Source of the DNA: an uncultured Muribaculaceae bacterium
Lineage (GTDB): Bacteria > Bacteroidota > Bacteroidia > Bacteroidales > Muribaculaceae
Assembly (NCBI GenBank): GCA_910587925.1
Contig: CAJUOC010000001.1
Coordinates: 62,001 to 126,000 of the forward strand
Direction: 5' to 3'
DNA: 64,000 nucleotides
Shown piece by piece: positions 32,399 to 40,293 of this stretch. The notes under the pieces were generated by a model. The model saw only the letters and a program-made list of their open reading frames with translations, did not search any database and was not told the origin of the DNA. Every line of letters begins with the position of its first letter. The stretch's first letter is position 1. The position numbers were made by a program, and so were the translations under genes.

Positions 32399-33859
32399 TC
32401 AGGCCTTGAGGTCGGCGACCTTCTCGAGGGTACGGGTGAGCTGACCCCAGAAGCGCTCTACGGCAGGGATGTACATGCGCTCGCTGGGCGAGTGCACGCC
32501 CTGCAGAGTGGGACCGAACGATACCATGTCGAGATGGGGGTGCTTCTCCTTGAAGAGGCCACACTCCAGACCGGCGTGGATGGCCTTGACGGCGGGCTTC
32601 ACTCCGTAAAGCTCCTCGTATGCGTCGGAGGCAAGGTGCATGATGGTGGAGTTGAGGTTGGGCTTCCAGCCGGGATAGCCGTCGCCGTGGGTCACCTGCG
32701 CTCCGGCGAGCTCAAAGAGGGCCTCTACCTGATGGGCGATGTCCCACTTGCGCGACTCTACCGACGAGCGCTGCGAGGTGGTGACCATAATCTGATTGTC
32801 GGGCTTCATCTTTACCGAAGCCAGGTTGGTCGAGGTCTCTACGAGGCCCTCGATGTCGCGGCTCATCGACACGACTCCGTGGGGAGCGCAGTAGAGAGCC
32901 TCGACGAGGCGGCGGGCTGTATCGGAGTCGATGCAGAAGTCGGGACGCTCCATGGTCTCGATGGTGAGCTCGAGAGTGGGCTCGAGGTCGGCATACTCAT
33001 CTTTCACCTCAGCCGCATACCGGTTGAAGAGGGCGACCACTTCTTCCTTATGGGTGGTGTGCACGCCAAATACGGCATGAGCGGCGCGGGGGATGGCGTT
33101 GCGCAGGTTGCCGCCGTCGATTTCCACCAGCGACAGCTCGTATTTCTTGCCGAGCGCCCAGAGCAGGCGTGCCAGGAGCTTGTTGGCGTTGGCGCGTCCG
33201 AGATGGATGTCGCCGCCGGAGTGGCCGCCGAGGCCCTTGGCGATGTCGGCCTTGAAGTAATGATAGTCGGTGGGGGCCATCGAGCGCTCGTAGTGGAAGA
33301 GGCAGGTGGTGTCGACACCGCCCGCGCAGCCTACAAATATCTCGGCGTCGTCTTCAGAGTCGAGATTGAGCAGGATGGAGCCGGAGATGATGGAGGGGTC
33401 GAGATTGTTGGCGCCGGTGAGGCCGGTCTCCTCGTCGACGGTGAAAAGGCACTCAACGGGGCCGTGGACGAGCTTGTCGTCGACCATGACAGCCAGAGCG
33501 GCGGCCATGCCGATACCGTTGTCGGCGCCGAGGGTGGTGCCGTCGGCGCGCAGCCAGTCGCCGTCGACGATGGTGGTGATGGGAGAGTTGTCAAAGTCGA
33601 AGCTCTTGTCGTTGCTCTCGCATACCATGTCCATGTGGGCCTGGAGGATTACGGTGGGAGCCTGCTCGTGGCCTGCGGTGGCGGGCTTGGTGAGCACTAC
33701 GTTGCCGATGGCGTCGGTCTTGGCGGCGATACCGTGCTTGGCTGCGAAGTCAAGCAGAAACTGCCGTATCTTGTCTTCTTTCTTTGACGGACGGGGTACC
33801 TTTGTTATCTGGTCGAAAATATCGAATACCAGCGCGGGCTTAAGGTCTTTGATAGTCAT
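32399..33859 (-). CDS. pepD: Aminoacyl-histidine dipeptidase (Xaa-His, peptidase D family)
   Basis: A 486-residue M20-family metallodipeptidase. Zinc ligands and catalytic residues appear in VILQAHMDMVCES (His and Asp), TLGADNGIGMAAAL, FTVDEETGLTGANNL (general base Glu) and LLNLDSEDDAEI; the C-terminal HAGLECGLFKEK carries the last ligand region. Length agrees with the PepD/carnosinase-like family. It acts in the cytoplasm on small peptides. The gene is single, with a terminator after it. Confidence 0.95.
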   Translation of the reverse strand: MTIKDLKPALVFDIFDQITKVPRPSKKEDKIRQFLLDFAAKHGIAAKTDAIGNVVLTKPATAGHEQAPTVILQAHMDMVCESNDKSFDFDNSPITTIVDGDWLRADGTTLGADNGIGMAAALAVMVDDKLVHGPVECLFTVDEETGLTGANNLDPSIISGSILLNLDSEDDAEIFVGCAGGVDTTCLFHYERSMAPTDYHYFKADIAKGLGGHSGGDIHLGRANANKLLARLLWALGKKYELSLVEIDGGNLRNAIPRAAHAVFGVHTTHKEEVVALFNRYAAEVKDEYADLEPTLELTIETMERPDFCIDSDTARRLVEALYCAPHGVVSMSRDIEGLVETSTNLASVKMKPDNQIMVTTSQRSSVESRKWDIAHQVEALFELAGAQVTHGDGYPGWKPNLNSTIMHLASDAYEELYGVKPAVKAIHAGLECGLFKEKHPHLDMVSFGPTLQGVHSPSERMYIPAVERFWGQLTRTLEKVADLKA

Positions 33860-33924
33860 GAGGGTTATAATATATGTGTTATTATCTCGAATGTTAAATT
33901 TATTTATTTCCGTGCACTAAGGTA

Positions 33925-33932
33925 CAAAAATA
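33925..33932 (-). promoter_or_regulatory. Possible pepD -7 element
   Basis: On the minus strand this is TATTTTTG, matching TAnnTTTG, 65 bases before the pepD ATG. No -33 TTTG at the proper spacing was found. Confidence 0.4.
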
Positions 33933-33967
33933 AATCGACAAACGGCAAAAAATCAGCGAAGCTTTCT

Positions 33968-33975
33968 TATATTTG
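33968..33975 (+). promoter_or_regulatory. -7 element before the small membrane protein gene
   Basis: TATATTTG followed by C lies 23 bases before the GTG start at 33999. No matching -33 element is present. Confidence 0.55.
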
Positions 33976-33998
33976 CACCATAAAAGCAATTATGTGCC

Positions 33999-34181
33999 GT
34001 GAAAGTCGTGCTGCTGTCCATAATAATTACAGCTATCTGCTTCCTGTTGTTGGCGGTGAAGGTAATTTTTGTACGCGGCGGCCGGTTTCCGTCGCACCAC
34101 GCGAGCCACAGCCCCGCCCTGCGCAGCAAGGGCGTCACCTGCGCCTCGCACGACAGCGACCGCGGCACTCCACGCAGCTAA
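33999..34181 (+). CDS. Small single-pass membrane protein with GTG start
   Basis: A 60-residue protein (MKVVLLSIIITAICFLLLAVKVIFVRGGRF when GTG is read as Met). One membrane helix is followed by the basic segment GGRFPSHHASHSPALRSKGVTCASHD. I recall this arrangement, a short helix followed by a GGxFPSxHxxxNPALRxxGIxC-like stretch, from other Bacteroidales small proteins of unknown function, which supports it as a real gene. It begins 23 bases after a -7 promoter motif. No function can be given. Confidence 0.65.
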   Translation: MKVVLLSIIITAICFLLLAVKVIFVRGGRFPSHHASHSPALRSKGVTCASHDSDRGTPRS

Positions 34182-34212
34182 TCATCATCTGACATACCTC
34201 TTTTATATAGAC

Positions 34213-34848
34213 ATGAAAAAAGTATTCATCGCCGCAGCCTCACTCCTGATAGCATCGTGCCTTGTCACTGCCTGCTCCGACAGCGCCGACAAGGCCGCCG
34301 ACAAGGCGCCTGCGGCAGCACAGGCCAAGCCCGCCCCGGCTCCCAAGCCCGGCGAAGCTTTCGCCCCCACCACCAACATCCGGTACATCGACCTCGACTC
34401 AGTCCTGGCCAACTATACCCTGGCCCAGGAGCTCTCCAAGGCCAGTCAGAAGATGATGCTCGACTATCAGAATCTCGAGCGTCAGAAAGGCAACGAGCTG
34501 CAGCGCATGGGCAACCAGATACAGCAGAAAGTCAACTCCAGCGGCTACCTGTCGCAGGAGTCGTACCAGGCCGACGTCAACAACTTCAACCAGAAGCAAA
34601 ACGAGGCCCAGACATTCCTGGCCGGCCAGCAAAACAAAATCTCGACCTACATGGCCCAGCAGCAGGCCCGCCTCAACGACTCAATCCAGGCATTCGTAAA
34701 GGACTACAACGCATCGCGCCACTACGACGCCATCCTCTTCAAGGAGGCCGGCGTATACTTCAACCCCGCCCTCAACATCACCGACGAGGTGGTGGCCGGC
34801 CTCAACGCCCGCTACACCCCCGCCGCCGATGACGACGCCCGGAAGTAA
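34213..34848 (+). CDS. Skp/OmpH-like lipoprotein
   Basis: A 211-residue protein with a lipoprotein signal; either Cys16 (LIASC) or Cys21 (LVTAC) could be lipidated. After an Ala/Pro/Lys-rich linker (residues about 27-50) comes an OmpH-like region: IRYIDLDSVLANYTLAQELSK, a long coiled coil (residues about 75-160, rich in Gln, Asn and Lys), and the closing YDAILFKEAGVYFNPALNITDEVVAGLNARY. Skp-type chaperones hold unfolded outer-membrane proteins in the periplasm; lipid anchoring is a Bacteroidetes variation. Confidence 0.88.
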   Translation: MKKVFIAAASLLIASCLVTACSDSADKAADKAPAAAQAKPAPAPKPGEAFAPTTNIRYIDLDSVLANYTLAQELSKASQKMMLDYQNLERQKGNELQRMGNQIQQKVNSSGYLSQESYQADVNNFNQKQNEAQTFLAGQQNKISTYMAQQQARLNDSIQAFVKDYNASRHYDAILFKEAGVYFNPALNITDEVVAGLNARYTPAADDDARK

Positions 34849-34882
34849 TCCCTCCCCGCGCGCGCAACCGTCACGCATACAT

Positions 34883-34926
34883 ATCGCCGCATCGCCCATC
34901 CGTACACCGGGCGATGCGGCGATTTT
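34883..34926 (+). terminator. Terminator after the OmpH-like gene
   Basis: A 15-base perfect stem (ATCGCCGCATCGCCC with its complement at 34909-34923) around 11 bases, followed by TTT. Confidence 0.8.
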
Positions 34927-34987
34927 ACGCTACGGGCAAAACATTTGGCGGCGGCGGTTGTTAAGTCAGTAAACTCAATCTCCTGAC

Positions 34988-36001
34988 ATGAAATACCTGA
35001 CAGACGAAAAGCTGGTCATCGTCGGCGCAGCCGGCATGATTGGCTCCAACATGGCCCAGACCGCCATGATGATGCACCTCACCCCCAACCTCTGCCTCTA
35101 CGACCCCTATGCCCCCGCCCTCGAAGGCGTGGCCGAGGAGCTGATGCACTGCGGTTTCGAAGGCATCAACCTCACCTTTACCTCCGATATCAAGGAAGCC
35201 CTCACCGGCGCCCGATACATCGTATCGTCGGGCGGCGCTGCGCGTAAAGCCGGCATGACCCGCGAAGACCTCCTCAAGGGCAACGCCGCCATCGCAGAGC
35301 AGTTTGGCAAGGACGTGCGCGCATATTGCCCCGACGTGCGCCATATAGTGGTGATCTTCAACCCCGCCGACATCACCGGCCTCATCACCCTGCTATACTC
35401 GGGCCTGAAACCCTCGCAGGTGACCACGCTGGCCGCGCTCGACTCCACCCGCCTGCGCTCCGAGCTGGCCAAGTACCTGCACGTGTCGCCCGACTCGGTC
35501 GAGAACGCACGCACCTACGGCGGCCACGGCGAGCAGATGGCTGTATACGCCTCCACCACCACCGTCGACGGTCGGCCGCTCACAGAGATAATCGGCACCG
35601 AGCGCCTGCCCGAGGCCGACTGGGACGCGCTCAAGACCCGCGTCGTACAGGGCGGCAAGCACATCATCGACCTGCGCGGACGCTCATCGTTCCAAAGCCC
35701 GGCATACCTCTCCATCGAGATGATTGCCGCCGCCATGGGCGGACCCGCCTTCCGCTGGCCTGCCGGCACATATGTCAACAACGACCGCTACTCCCACATA
35801 ATGATGGCCATGGAGACCGTAATCGGAGCCGACGGCGTAAGCTGCCGGGCCGTCGCCGGTACCCCGGCCGAGCAAGAGGAGCTCGACCGCAGCTACCGCC
35901 ATCTCTGCGAGCTGCGCGACGAGGTCATCGCCATGGGAGTGATGCCCCCCATCGACAAGTGGAGCACACTCAACCCCTACCTCGACGCCAAGACCTGCTG
36001 A
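34988..36001 (+). CDS. mdh: Malate dehydrogenase
   Basis: A 337-residue NAD-dependent dehydrogenase of the lactate/malate family. The Rossmann motif VIVGAAGMIGSNMAQTAMM is at residues 10-28; the active-site loop SSGGAARKAGMTREDLL carries substrate-binding Arg, FNPADITG and DSTRLRSELAK follow, and the catalytic His is in YGGHGEQMAVY. The double GGAARKAG differs slightly from the usual GxPRKPG loop but is common in this group. It acts in the TCA/fumarate branch. A strong terminator follows. Confidence 0.93.
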   Translation: MKYLTDEKLVIVGAAGMIGSNMAQTAMMMHLTPNLCLYDPYAPALEGVAEELMHCGFEGINLTFTSDIKEALTGARYIVSSGGAARKAGMTREDLLKGNAAIAEQFGKDVRAYCPDVRHIVVIFNPADITGLITLLYSGLKPSQVTTLAALDSTRLRSELAKYLHVSPDSVENARTYGGHGEQMAVYASTTTVDGRPLTEIIGTERLPEADWDALKTRVVQGGKHIIDLRGRSSFQSPAYLSIEMIAAAMGGPAFRWPAGTYVNNDRYSHIMMAMETVIGADGVSCRAVAGTPAEQEELDRSYRHLCELRDEVIAMGVMPPIDKWSTLNPYLDAKTC

Positions 36002-36026
36002 ACATTAGTCCCCGCGGCTTGTTAAT

Positions 36027-36067
36027 ATTAGTGAGCGCGCACCTCTGCACGCTCACTAATGTTTTTT
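36027..36067 (+). terminator. Terminator after mdh
   Basis: An 11-base perfect stem (ATTAGTGAGCG with CGCTCACTAAT) around 12 bases, followed by GTTTTTT. It ends 5 bases before the next ATG. Confidence 0.85.
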
Positions 36068-36071
36068 GTAT

Positions 36072-36914
36072 ATGAAAGCTATCAGACTCATGGGCGCCGC
36101 GCTGGCCATCCTGCTCGCCGCAGGCGCGACCGGCTGTGTCAGCAAGAAGAAATATACCGAGCTGCAGAGCCGCTACGACAATCTCACCTCGACATACAAT
36201 GCCTCGCAGGTCTACCTCGCCCAGGCCAAGGCCCACGGCACCAGCCTGGAGCAGATGCTCGCCGATGCCCGCACCAACAACGACCGCCTGCAGGACGCCC
36301 TCGCCCAGGCGATGCGCAACAACAATCAGGGCAGCGTCAACATCGCCACCCTGCTCGACCAGATCAACGCCTCAAACAAATACATACGTCAGCTCGTCGA
36401 CGCCAAGCAGAAAAGCGACTCGCTCAACCTGGTGCTCACCGCCAACCTCACCCGCTCGCTCTCGCCCGACGACATGCGCGACGTCAACGTAAAAGTGCTC
36501 AAGGGCGTCGTATACATCTCCCTGGCCGACAATATGCTCTACAAGTCGGGAAGCTATCAGATAAGCCCCGCTGCAATGTCGATTCTGAGCAAGATAGCCA
36601 AGATTATCAAAGACTATAAAGACTACTCCGTGCTCGTCGAAGGCAACACCGACAACGTGCCCATCGACCGCCCCAACATACGCAACAACTGGGATCTCAG
36701 CTGCCTGCGCGCCTCATCAGTCGTGCAAGCCCTTCAGAACGACTTCGGCGTCGATCCCTCGCGCCTCACCGCCGGCGGCCGCGGCGAATACAATACCGTG
36801 GCATCAAACGACACCCCCGACGGCCGCGCCCTCAACCGCCGCACCGAAATCATCATCACCCCCAAGCTCGACCAGTTTATGGACCTCATAGGCAAAGCTC
36901 CGAAGCAGCAATAA
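36072..36914 (+). CDS. OmpA-family peptidoglycan-binding lipoprotein
   Basis: A 280-residue lipoprotein (lipobox GATGC, Cys at residue 22). Residues 25-130 form a coiled coil (KKKYTELQSRYDNLTSTYNAS... KYIRQLVDAKQKSDSL). The C-terminal OmpA domain (about 150-270) contains the peptidoglycan-binding pattern VLVEGNTDNVPIDRPNIRNNWDLSCLRASSVVQAL and LTAGGRGEYNTVASNDTPDGRALNRRTEIII. It probably tethers the outer membrane to the cell wall. The start is just after the mdh terminator, so its promoter must overlap that region; none was identified. Confidence 0.92.
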   Translation: MKAIRLMGAALAILLAAGATGCVSKKKYTELQSRYDNLTSTYNASQVYLAQAKAHGTSLEQMLADARTNNDRLQDALAQAMRNNNQGSVNIATLLDQINASNKYIRQLVDAKQKSDSLNLVLTANLTRSLSPDDMRDVNVKVLKGVVYISLADNMLYKSGSYQISPAAMSILSKIAKIIKDYKDYSVLVEGNTDNVPIDRPNIRNNWDLSCLRASSVVQALQNDFGVDPSRLTAGGRGEYNTVASNDTPDGRALNRRTEIIITPKLDQFMDLIGKAPKQQ

Positions 36915-36935
36915 ACCTTGCCGGACATATGCCGA

Positions 36936-36968
36936 CGGCGGCCGCACCCGCGGCCGCCGCTTTTATTT
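36936..36968 (+). terminator. Terminator after the OmpA lipoprotein
   Basis: CGGCGGCCGC, loop ACCC, GCGGCCGCCG, then CTTTTATTT. The T-run is on the plus strand. Confidence 0.8.
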
Positions 36969-36980
36969 GTCCGTGGCCGG

Positions 36981-37868
36981 TCAGTCGCGGTAGCGGCGGG
37001 TGAGGTCGGCGTAGGCGTCGATGCGGCGGTCGCGCAGGAAGGGCCACCAGCGGCGCACTTGCTCGCTGCGGGCGAGGTCGATGTCGATTACGTCGAGGGC
37101 CTCGTCGGTGCCGGCGCGGTAGAGGAGCTCGCCCTGGGGGCCGGCCACGAAGCTGTTGCCCCAGAATGTGATGCCGCCGGTGGCGCCGCTCGGGTCGGGC
37201 TCGTGGCCGACGCGGTTGACGGTGACCACGGGCAGGCCGTTGGCCACGGCATGGCCGCGCTGCACTGTCATCCAGGCGTCGAGCTGGCGGGCCTGCTCGG
37301 CCTCGGTGTCGCTGCTCTCCCAGCCGATGGCGGTGGGATAGATGAGCATGTCGGCGCCGGCAAGGGCCATGAGGCGGGCGGCCTCGGGATACCATTGGTC
37401 CCAGCACACGAGCACTCCGAGCCGCCCGACCGATGTGTCGATGGGGCGGAAGCCAATGTCGCCGGGGGTGAAATAAAATTTCTCGTAATACGCCGGGTCG
37501 TCGGGGATGTGCATCTTGCGGTAGCGTCCGGCCTCAGAGCCGTCGGCATCGAATACGACGGCGGTATTGTGGTACAGCCCGGGGGCGCGGCGCTCAAAGA
37601 GCGATGTGACCATCACCACTCCGAGCCGGGCGGCCAGCGCGGAGTAGAATGCCATGGCCTCGGAGGAGTCGAGCGATACGGCGCGGTCAAATTCGGCAAC
37701 GTTTTCGGTCTGACAGAAGTAGGGGCCGTCGTGCAGCTCCTGATTGACGATGAGGCGGGCGCCGCGGGCGGCGAGCACTTCGGCGCGGGCGGCTATGCGC
37801 GAGCGGCAGTCGGCGGCATCGGTGCCGGCGGCCATCTGTATGATACCTGTAGGTAGGGTCTTGTTCAT
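36981..37868 (-). CDS. aguB: N-carbamoylputrescine amidase
   Basis: A 295-residue nitrilase-superfamily hydrolase. The catalytic triad is visible: Glu in IVNQELHDGPYFCQ, Lys in YRKMHIPDDPAYYEKFYFTPGD, Cys in LGVLVCWDQWYPEAARLMAL. Sequence and length fit AguB, which turns N-carbamoylputrescine into putrescine, CO2 and ammonia. Its start overlaps the aguA stop (ATGA), giving both final steps of the agmatine route in one operon. Confidence 0.94.
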   Translation of the reverse strand: MNKTLPTGIIQMAAGTDAADCRSRIAARAEVLAARGARLIVNQELHDGPYFCQTENVAEFDRAVSLDSSEAMAFYSALAARLGVVMVTSLFERRAPGLYHNTAVVFDADGSEAGRYRKMHIPDDPAYYEKFYFTPGDIGFRPIDTSVGRLGVLVCWDQWYPEAARLMALAGADMLIYPTAIGWESSDTEAEQARQLDAWMTVQRGHAVANGLPVVTVNRVGHEPDPSGATGGITFWGNSFVAGPQGELLYRAGTDEALDVIDIDLARSEQVRRWWPFLRDRRIDAYADLTRRYRD

Positions 37869-38914
37869 AGGGGTAAGGCTGAGGCGGGTACTTGCATGGT
37901 GGCGCAGTGCAGCGAGCCGTGCTGGCGCACCAGGGCGCTGCAGTCGACCGTTTCGACGGTATGGCCCGGATAGGCCACCCTCACAATCTGCGAGGCGAGC
38001 ATGTCGGGCTTGGCCTGGCCGTAGGTGGGGAGCAGCACGGCGTCGTTTATCACCAGATAGTTGAGATATGTGGCGGGGAGGCGCGAGCCGTCGTCGGGGT
38101 CGTACATCGGCTCGGGCAGGGGGACCCCGACCAGCGAGTACGGCTCGCCATCGGCGTCGGTGACGCCCTCGAGGCTCGCGCGCAGGCGCTCAAGCAGGGC
38201 CGCCTGCCCGGGGTCGTCGACTCCGAAGGCAGGAGTGGCGTACAGTATCACACCTCCGGGCGCAAGGCGGGCGAGGGTATCGACGTGGCCGTCGGTATCG
38301 TCGCCGATGATGCCGCCGGCGTCGAGCCACAGCACCTTGCGGGCGCCGAGCGAGCCGGCCAGGACTGCGTCGATGTCGTCGCGGCTCATGCCGTGGTTGC
38401 GCGTGGGCGTGAGCAGGCAGTCCGACGTCACCATAAGCGTGCCGCGGCCGTCGCTCTCGATGCTGCCGCCCTCCAGTATAAAGGCGCGGCGGTCTTCGTA
38501 GCGGCCGCGCAGCAGGCCGGCCTCGGCCATGCGCCGGGTGACATCGTCGTCGAGCTCAGCCGGAAACTTGCCGCCCCACGCGTTGAAGCCGAAATCGTTG
38601 AGCACGGGGCGTCCATCGGCGTCGAGCGTCACTATCACGCCGTAATCGCGTATCCAGGTATCGTTGGTCGGGCAGTCGAAGTATACTATCGGATAGCGCG
38701 CATCGACATCGCGGAGCAAGCGGCGCGGGCGCTCCGTATCGGGCGCGACCACCACCAGCGGCGCGTGGCGGGCGATGGCTGCGGCCAGCTCCACGTAGCA
38801 AGCTTCCACACTGTCGAGCATATATGCCCAGTCGGTCGCCTCGTGGGGCCACGATATGAGCACACCGCCCTGTGGCTCCCACTCGGCGGGCAGGCGCACG
38901 GGCTCACTCTTCAT
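37865..38914 (-). CDS. aguA: Agmatine deiminase
   Basis: A 349-residue peptidyl-arginine-deiminase-like enzyme converting agmatine to N-carbamoylputrescine and ammonia. Family motifs: RLPAEWEPQGGVLISWPHEATDW, CPTNDTWIRDYGVIV, FNAWGGKF, EGGSIESDGRGTLMVTSDCLL, WLDAGGIIGDDTDGHVDTLARL and the C-terminal catalytic Cys in HGSLHCATMQVP. The start ATG at 38914 overlaps the upstream small gene by 11 bases; the much longer frame upstream is out-of-frame reading of that gene. Confidence 0.94.
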   Translation of the reverse strand: MKSEPVRLPAEWEPQGGVLISWPHEATDWAYMLDSVEACYVELAAAIARHAPLVVVAPDTERPRRLLRDVDARYPIVYFDCPTNDTWIRDYGVIVTLDADGRPVLNDFGFNAWGGKFPAELDDDVTRRMAEAGLLRGRYEDRRAFILEGGSIESDGRGTLMVTSDCLLTPTRNHGMSRDDIDAVLAGSLGARKVLWLDAGGIIGDDTDGHVDTLARLAPGGVILYATPAFGVDDPGQAALLERLRASLEGVTDADGEPYSLVGVPLPEPMYDPDDGSRLPATYLNYLVINDAVLLPTYGQAKPDMLASQIVRVAYPGHTVETVDCSALVRQHGSLHCATMQVPASALPL

Positions 38915-39143
38915 CGTCGTAGTCGTTGAGGGTTTCCCACACTTCGTTGCGGTCGGCCATGTACTCCTCGCAGAAGTCCATGAAACCGTGCTTCTCGGTG
39001 GTACCGCGCTCGCGGCACCACTCGCGGTACTGCATATGCAGGCTGTCGTCCTCGGCGATAGCTCGCTTGAACTCCGACTCTGCAATGTCGTAGCTGTGTG
39101 CCTGCTCGATAATATGTACGAAGTAATCTTGAATATCTTCCAT
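38904..39143 (-). CDS. Small acidic conserved protein preceding aguA
   Basis: A 79-residue strongly acidic protein (MEDIQDYFVHIIEQAHSYDIAESEFKRAI... ending NDYDDEE). The region EFKRAIAEDDSLHMQYREWCRERG and FMDFCEEYM is familiar from Bacteroidales small proteins of unknown function, but I cannot name it. It has no membrane segment or signal. It overlaps the aguA start by 11 bases, so expression of the two is probably coupled. Confidence 0.8.
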   Translation of the reverse strand: MEDIQDYFVHIIEQAHSYDIAESEFKRAIAEDDSLHMQYREWCRERGTTEKHGFMDFCEEYMADRNEVWETLNDYDDEE

Positions 39144-39169
39144 AGCGTGTGTGTAGGCAGAGGTGTGTA

Positions 39170-39177
39170 CAAATGTA
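39170..39177 (-). promoter_or_regulatory. -7 element for the aguA operon
   Basis: TACATTTG on the minus strand lies 26 bases before the ATG of the small acidic gene. No -33 TTTG was seen at 19-21 bases. Confidence 0.55.
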
Positions 39178-39273
39178 GCGCATATCCGGCTATCGGCCGT
39201 CGCGCAGATGGTTATTTTTCGTTAAATAAACTATTTGGGCCGGTGATATGTTGTAAATTCAAACGATTGCGTT

Positions 39274-39894
39274 ATGAAAAAGCTACTCTTCCTCTCATCA
39301 CTGGTGCTGGCGCTCGCCCTGGGCAGCTGCTCCCCCTTCTCGCTTGTCAACAGCGAGACCTACAACGACGCCGACCTGGCCTCGTACAAGACATTCCATA
39401 TCGTATCGCCGGCCGACGGACAGCTGCCGCCCGGCATGCAGATGGTGACGTACTACAATATCGCCGCCGCCATACGCGAGCAGATGATCATGCGCGGATA
39501 TACCGAAGACCCCACCTCGCCGCTGCTGGTCAACATCGGCCTGACCGTACACAAGGAAATCGACACCGAGCCTGCCCTGCCGCCGGGATACTTCCCCTAC
39601 TCCGGCCCGTACTACAACGGCTACTACCCCTACTTCATGTATCCCCGCGCCGCCTACTGGGACAGCTACTATGCCAACGCTCGCGTCATCACCGGCATAT
39701 ACAAAGAGGGCGTGCTGACCATGGACATGGTCAACATCCGCGAGAAACTGCCGCTCTTCTCAGCCTCCGTAGCGACCATACTCGAGAACGGCAACGCCCA
39801 ATTCCGCGACCTGAGTGGCATCGCCGAAGCCGTCAAAACCCTCTTCTCGCGCTTCCCCGTACCCCTGGAGCCGCAGTACCGCCCGCAGAAATAA
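39274..39894 (+). CDS. DUF4136 lipoprotein
   Basis: A 206-residue lipoprotein (lipobox LALGSC, Cys at residue 19). The DUF4136 domain is recognisable from YNDADLASYKTFHIVSP and REQMIMRGYTEDPTSPLLVNIGL, with a Tyr/Pro/Gly-rich surface loop (PYSGPYYNGYYPYFMYPRAAYWDSYY) before the closing strand pair ITGIYKEGVLTMDMVN and FPVPLEPQY. Function is unknown. It is monocistronic, with a terminator after it. Confidence 0.88.
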   Translation: MKKLLFLSSLVLALALGSCSPFSLVNSETYNDADLASYKTFHIVSPADGQLPPGMQMVTYYNIAAAIREQMIMRGYTEDPTSPLLVNIGLTVHKEIDTEPALPPGYFPYSGPYYNGYYPYFMYPRAAYWDSYYANARVITGIYKEGVLTMDMVNIREKLPLFSASVATILENGNAQFRDLSGIAEAVKTLFSRFPVPLEPQYRPQK

Positions 39895-39912
39895 CCCCTT
39901 GCTACACACACG

Positions 39913-39950
39913 ACGCGGGACGCTCCTCATTCGGGCGCCCCGCGTTGTTT
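39913..39950 (+). terminator. Terminator after the DUF4136 gene
   Basis: ACGCGGGACGC pairs with GCGCCCCGCGT with one mismatch, followed by TGTTT. Confidence 0.65.
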
Positions 39951-39967
39951 AGGCAAGGGAATTACCC

Positions 39968-40288
39968 TCACTCCTCGCGGAGGCGTTCAAGCCGATGGGC
40001 ACAGCAGCCGCATAATCCCCCGTTGTCTCGGGCTGCCACCCGCTCTTCAAGAGGAATATTGCAACCGCAACCCGCGCATGTATCGGGAAACTCCGCCTCG
40101 ATGAAGCGCTCTATCTCATCTTTAGCTTCCGACGGCAACTGCGCCAACTCACAGTGATGAATCAAACGTAGTGAGTCTCTGAGCAGGGCCTTATTACCGC
40201 TCCAAGTCTCAATAAGCGCCTCCAAGTCGAAGTATTCCGAAACTTCAAGCGCGAGACCGAGAGTATCGTCAGTCAGTATGAAATCCAT
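39968..40288 (-). CDS. Hypothetical protein with a C-terminal four-cysteine zinc-ribbon-like motif
   Basis: A 106-residue acidic protein, not recognised. The N-terminal 70 residues look helical (LALEVSEYFDLEALIETW... ELAQLPSEAKDEIERFIEAEF). The C-terminus has TCAGCGCNIPLEERVAARDNGGLCGCCAHR, with CxxC pairs spaced like a small zinc-binding module. It follows the LRR gene by 5 bases in an operon of lower GC than its surroundings. Confidence 0.7.
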   Translation of the reverse strand: MDFILTDDTLGLALEVSEYFDLEALIETWSGNKALLRDSLRLIHHCELAQLPSEAKDEIERFIEAEFPDTCAGCGCNIPLEERVAARDNGGLCGCCAHRLERLREE

Positions 40289-40293
40289 GAGGA

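Noticed and set aside
32384..33787. A 467-codon plus-strand frame opposite pepD
   Set aside because: The minus strand encodes intact pepD with all metal ligands; the plus frame is a Gly/Val/Glu-rich shadow.
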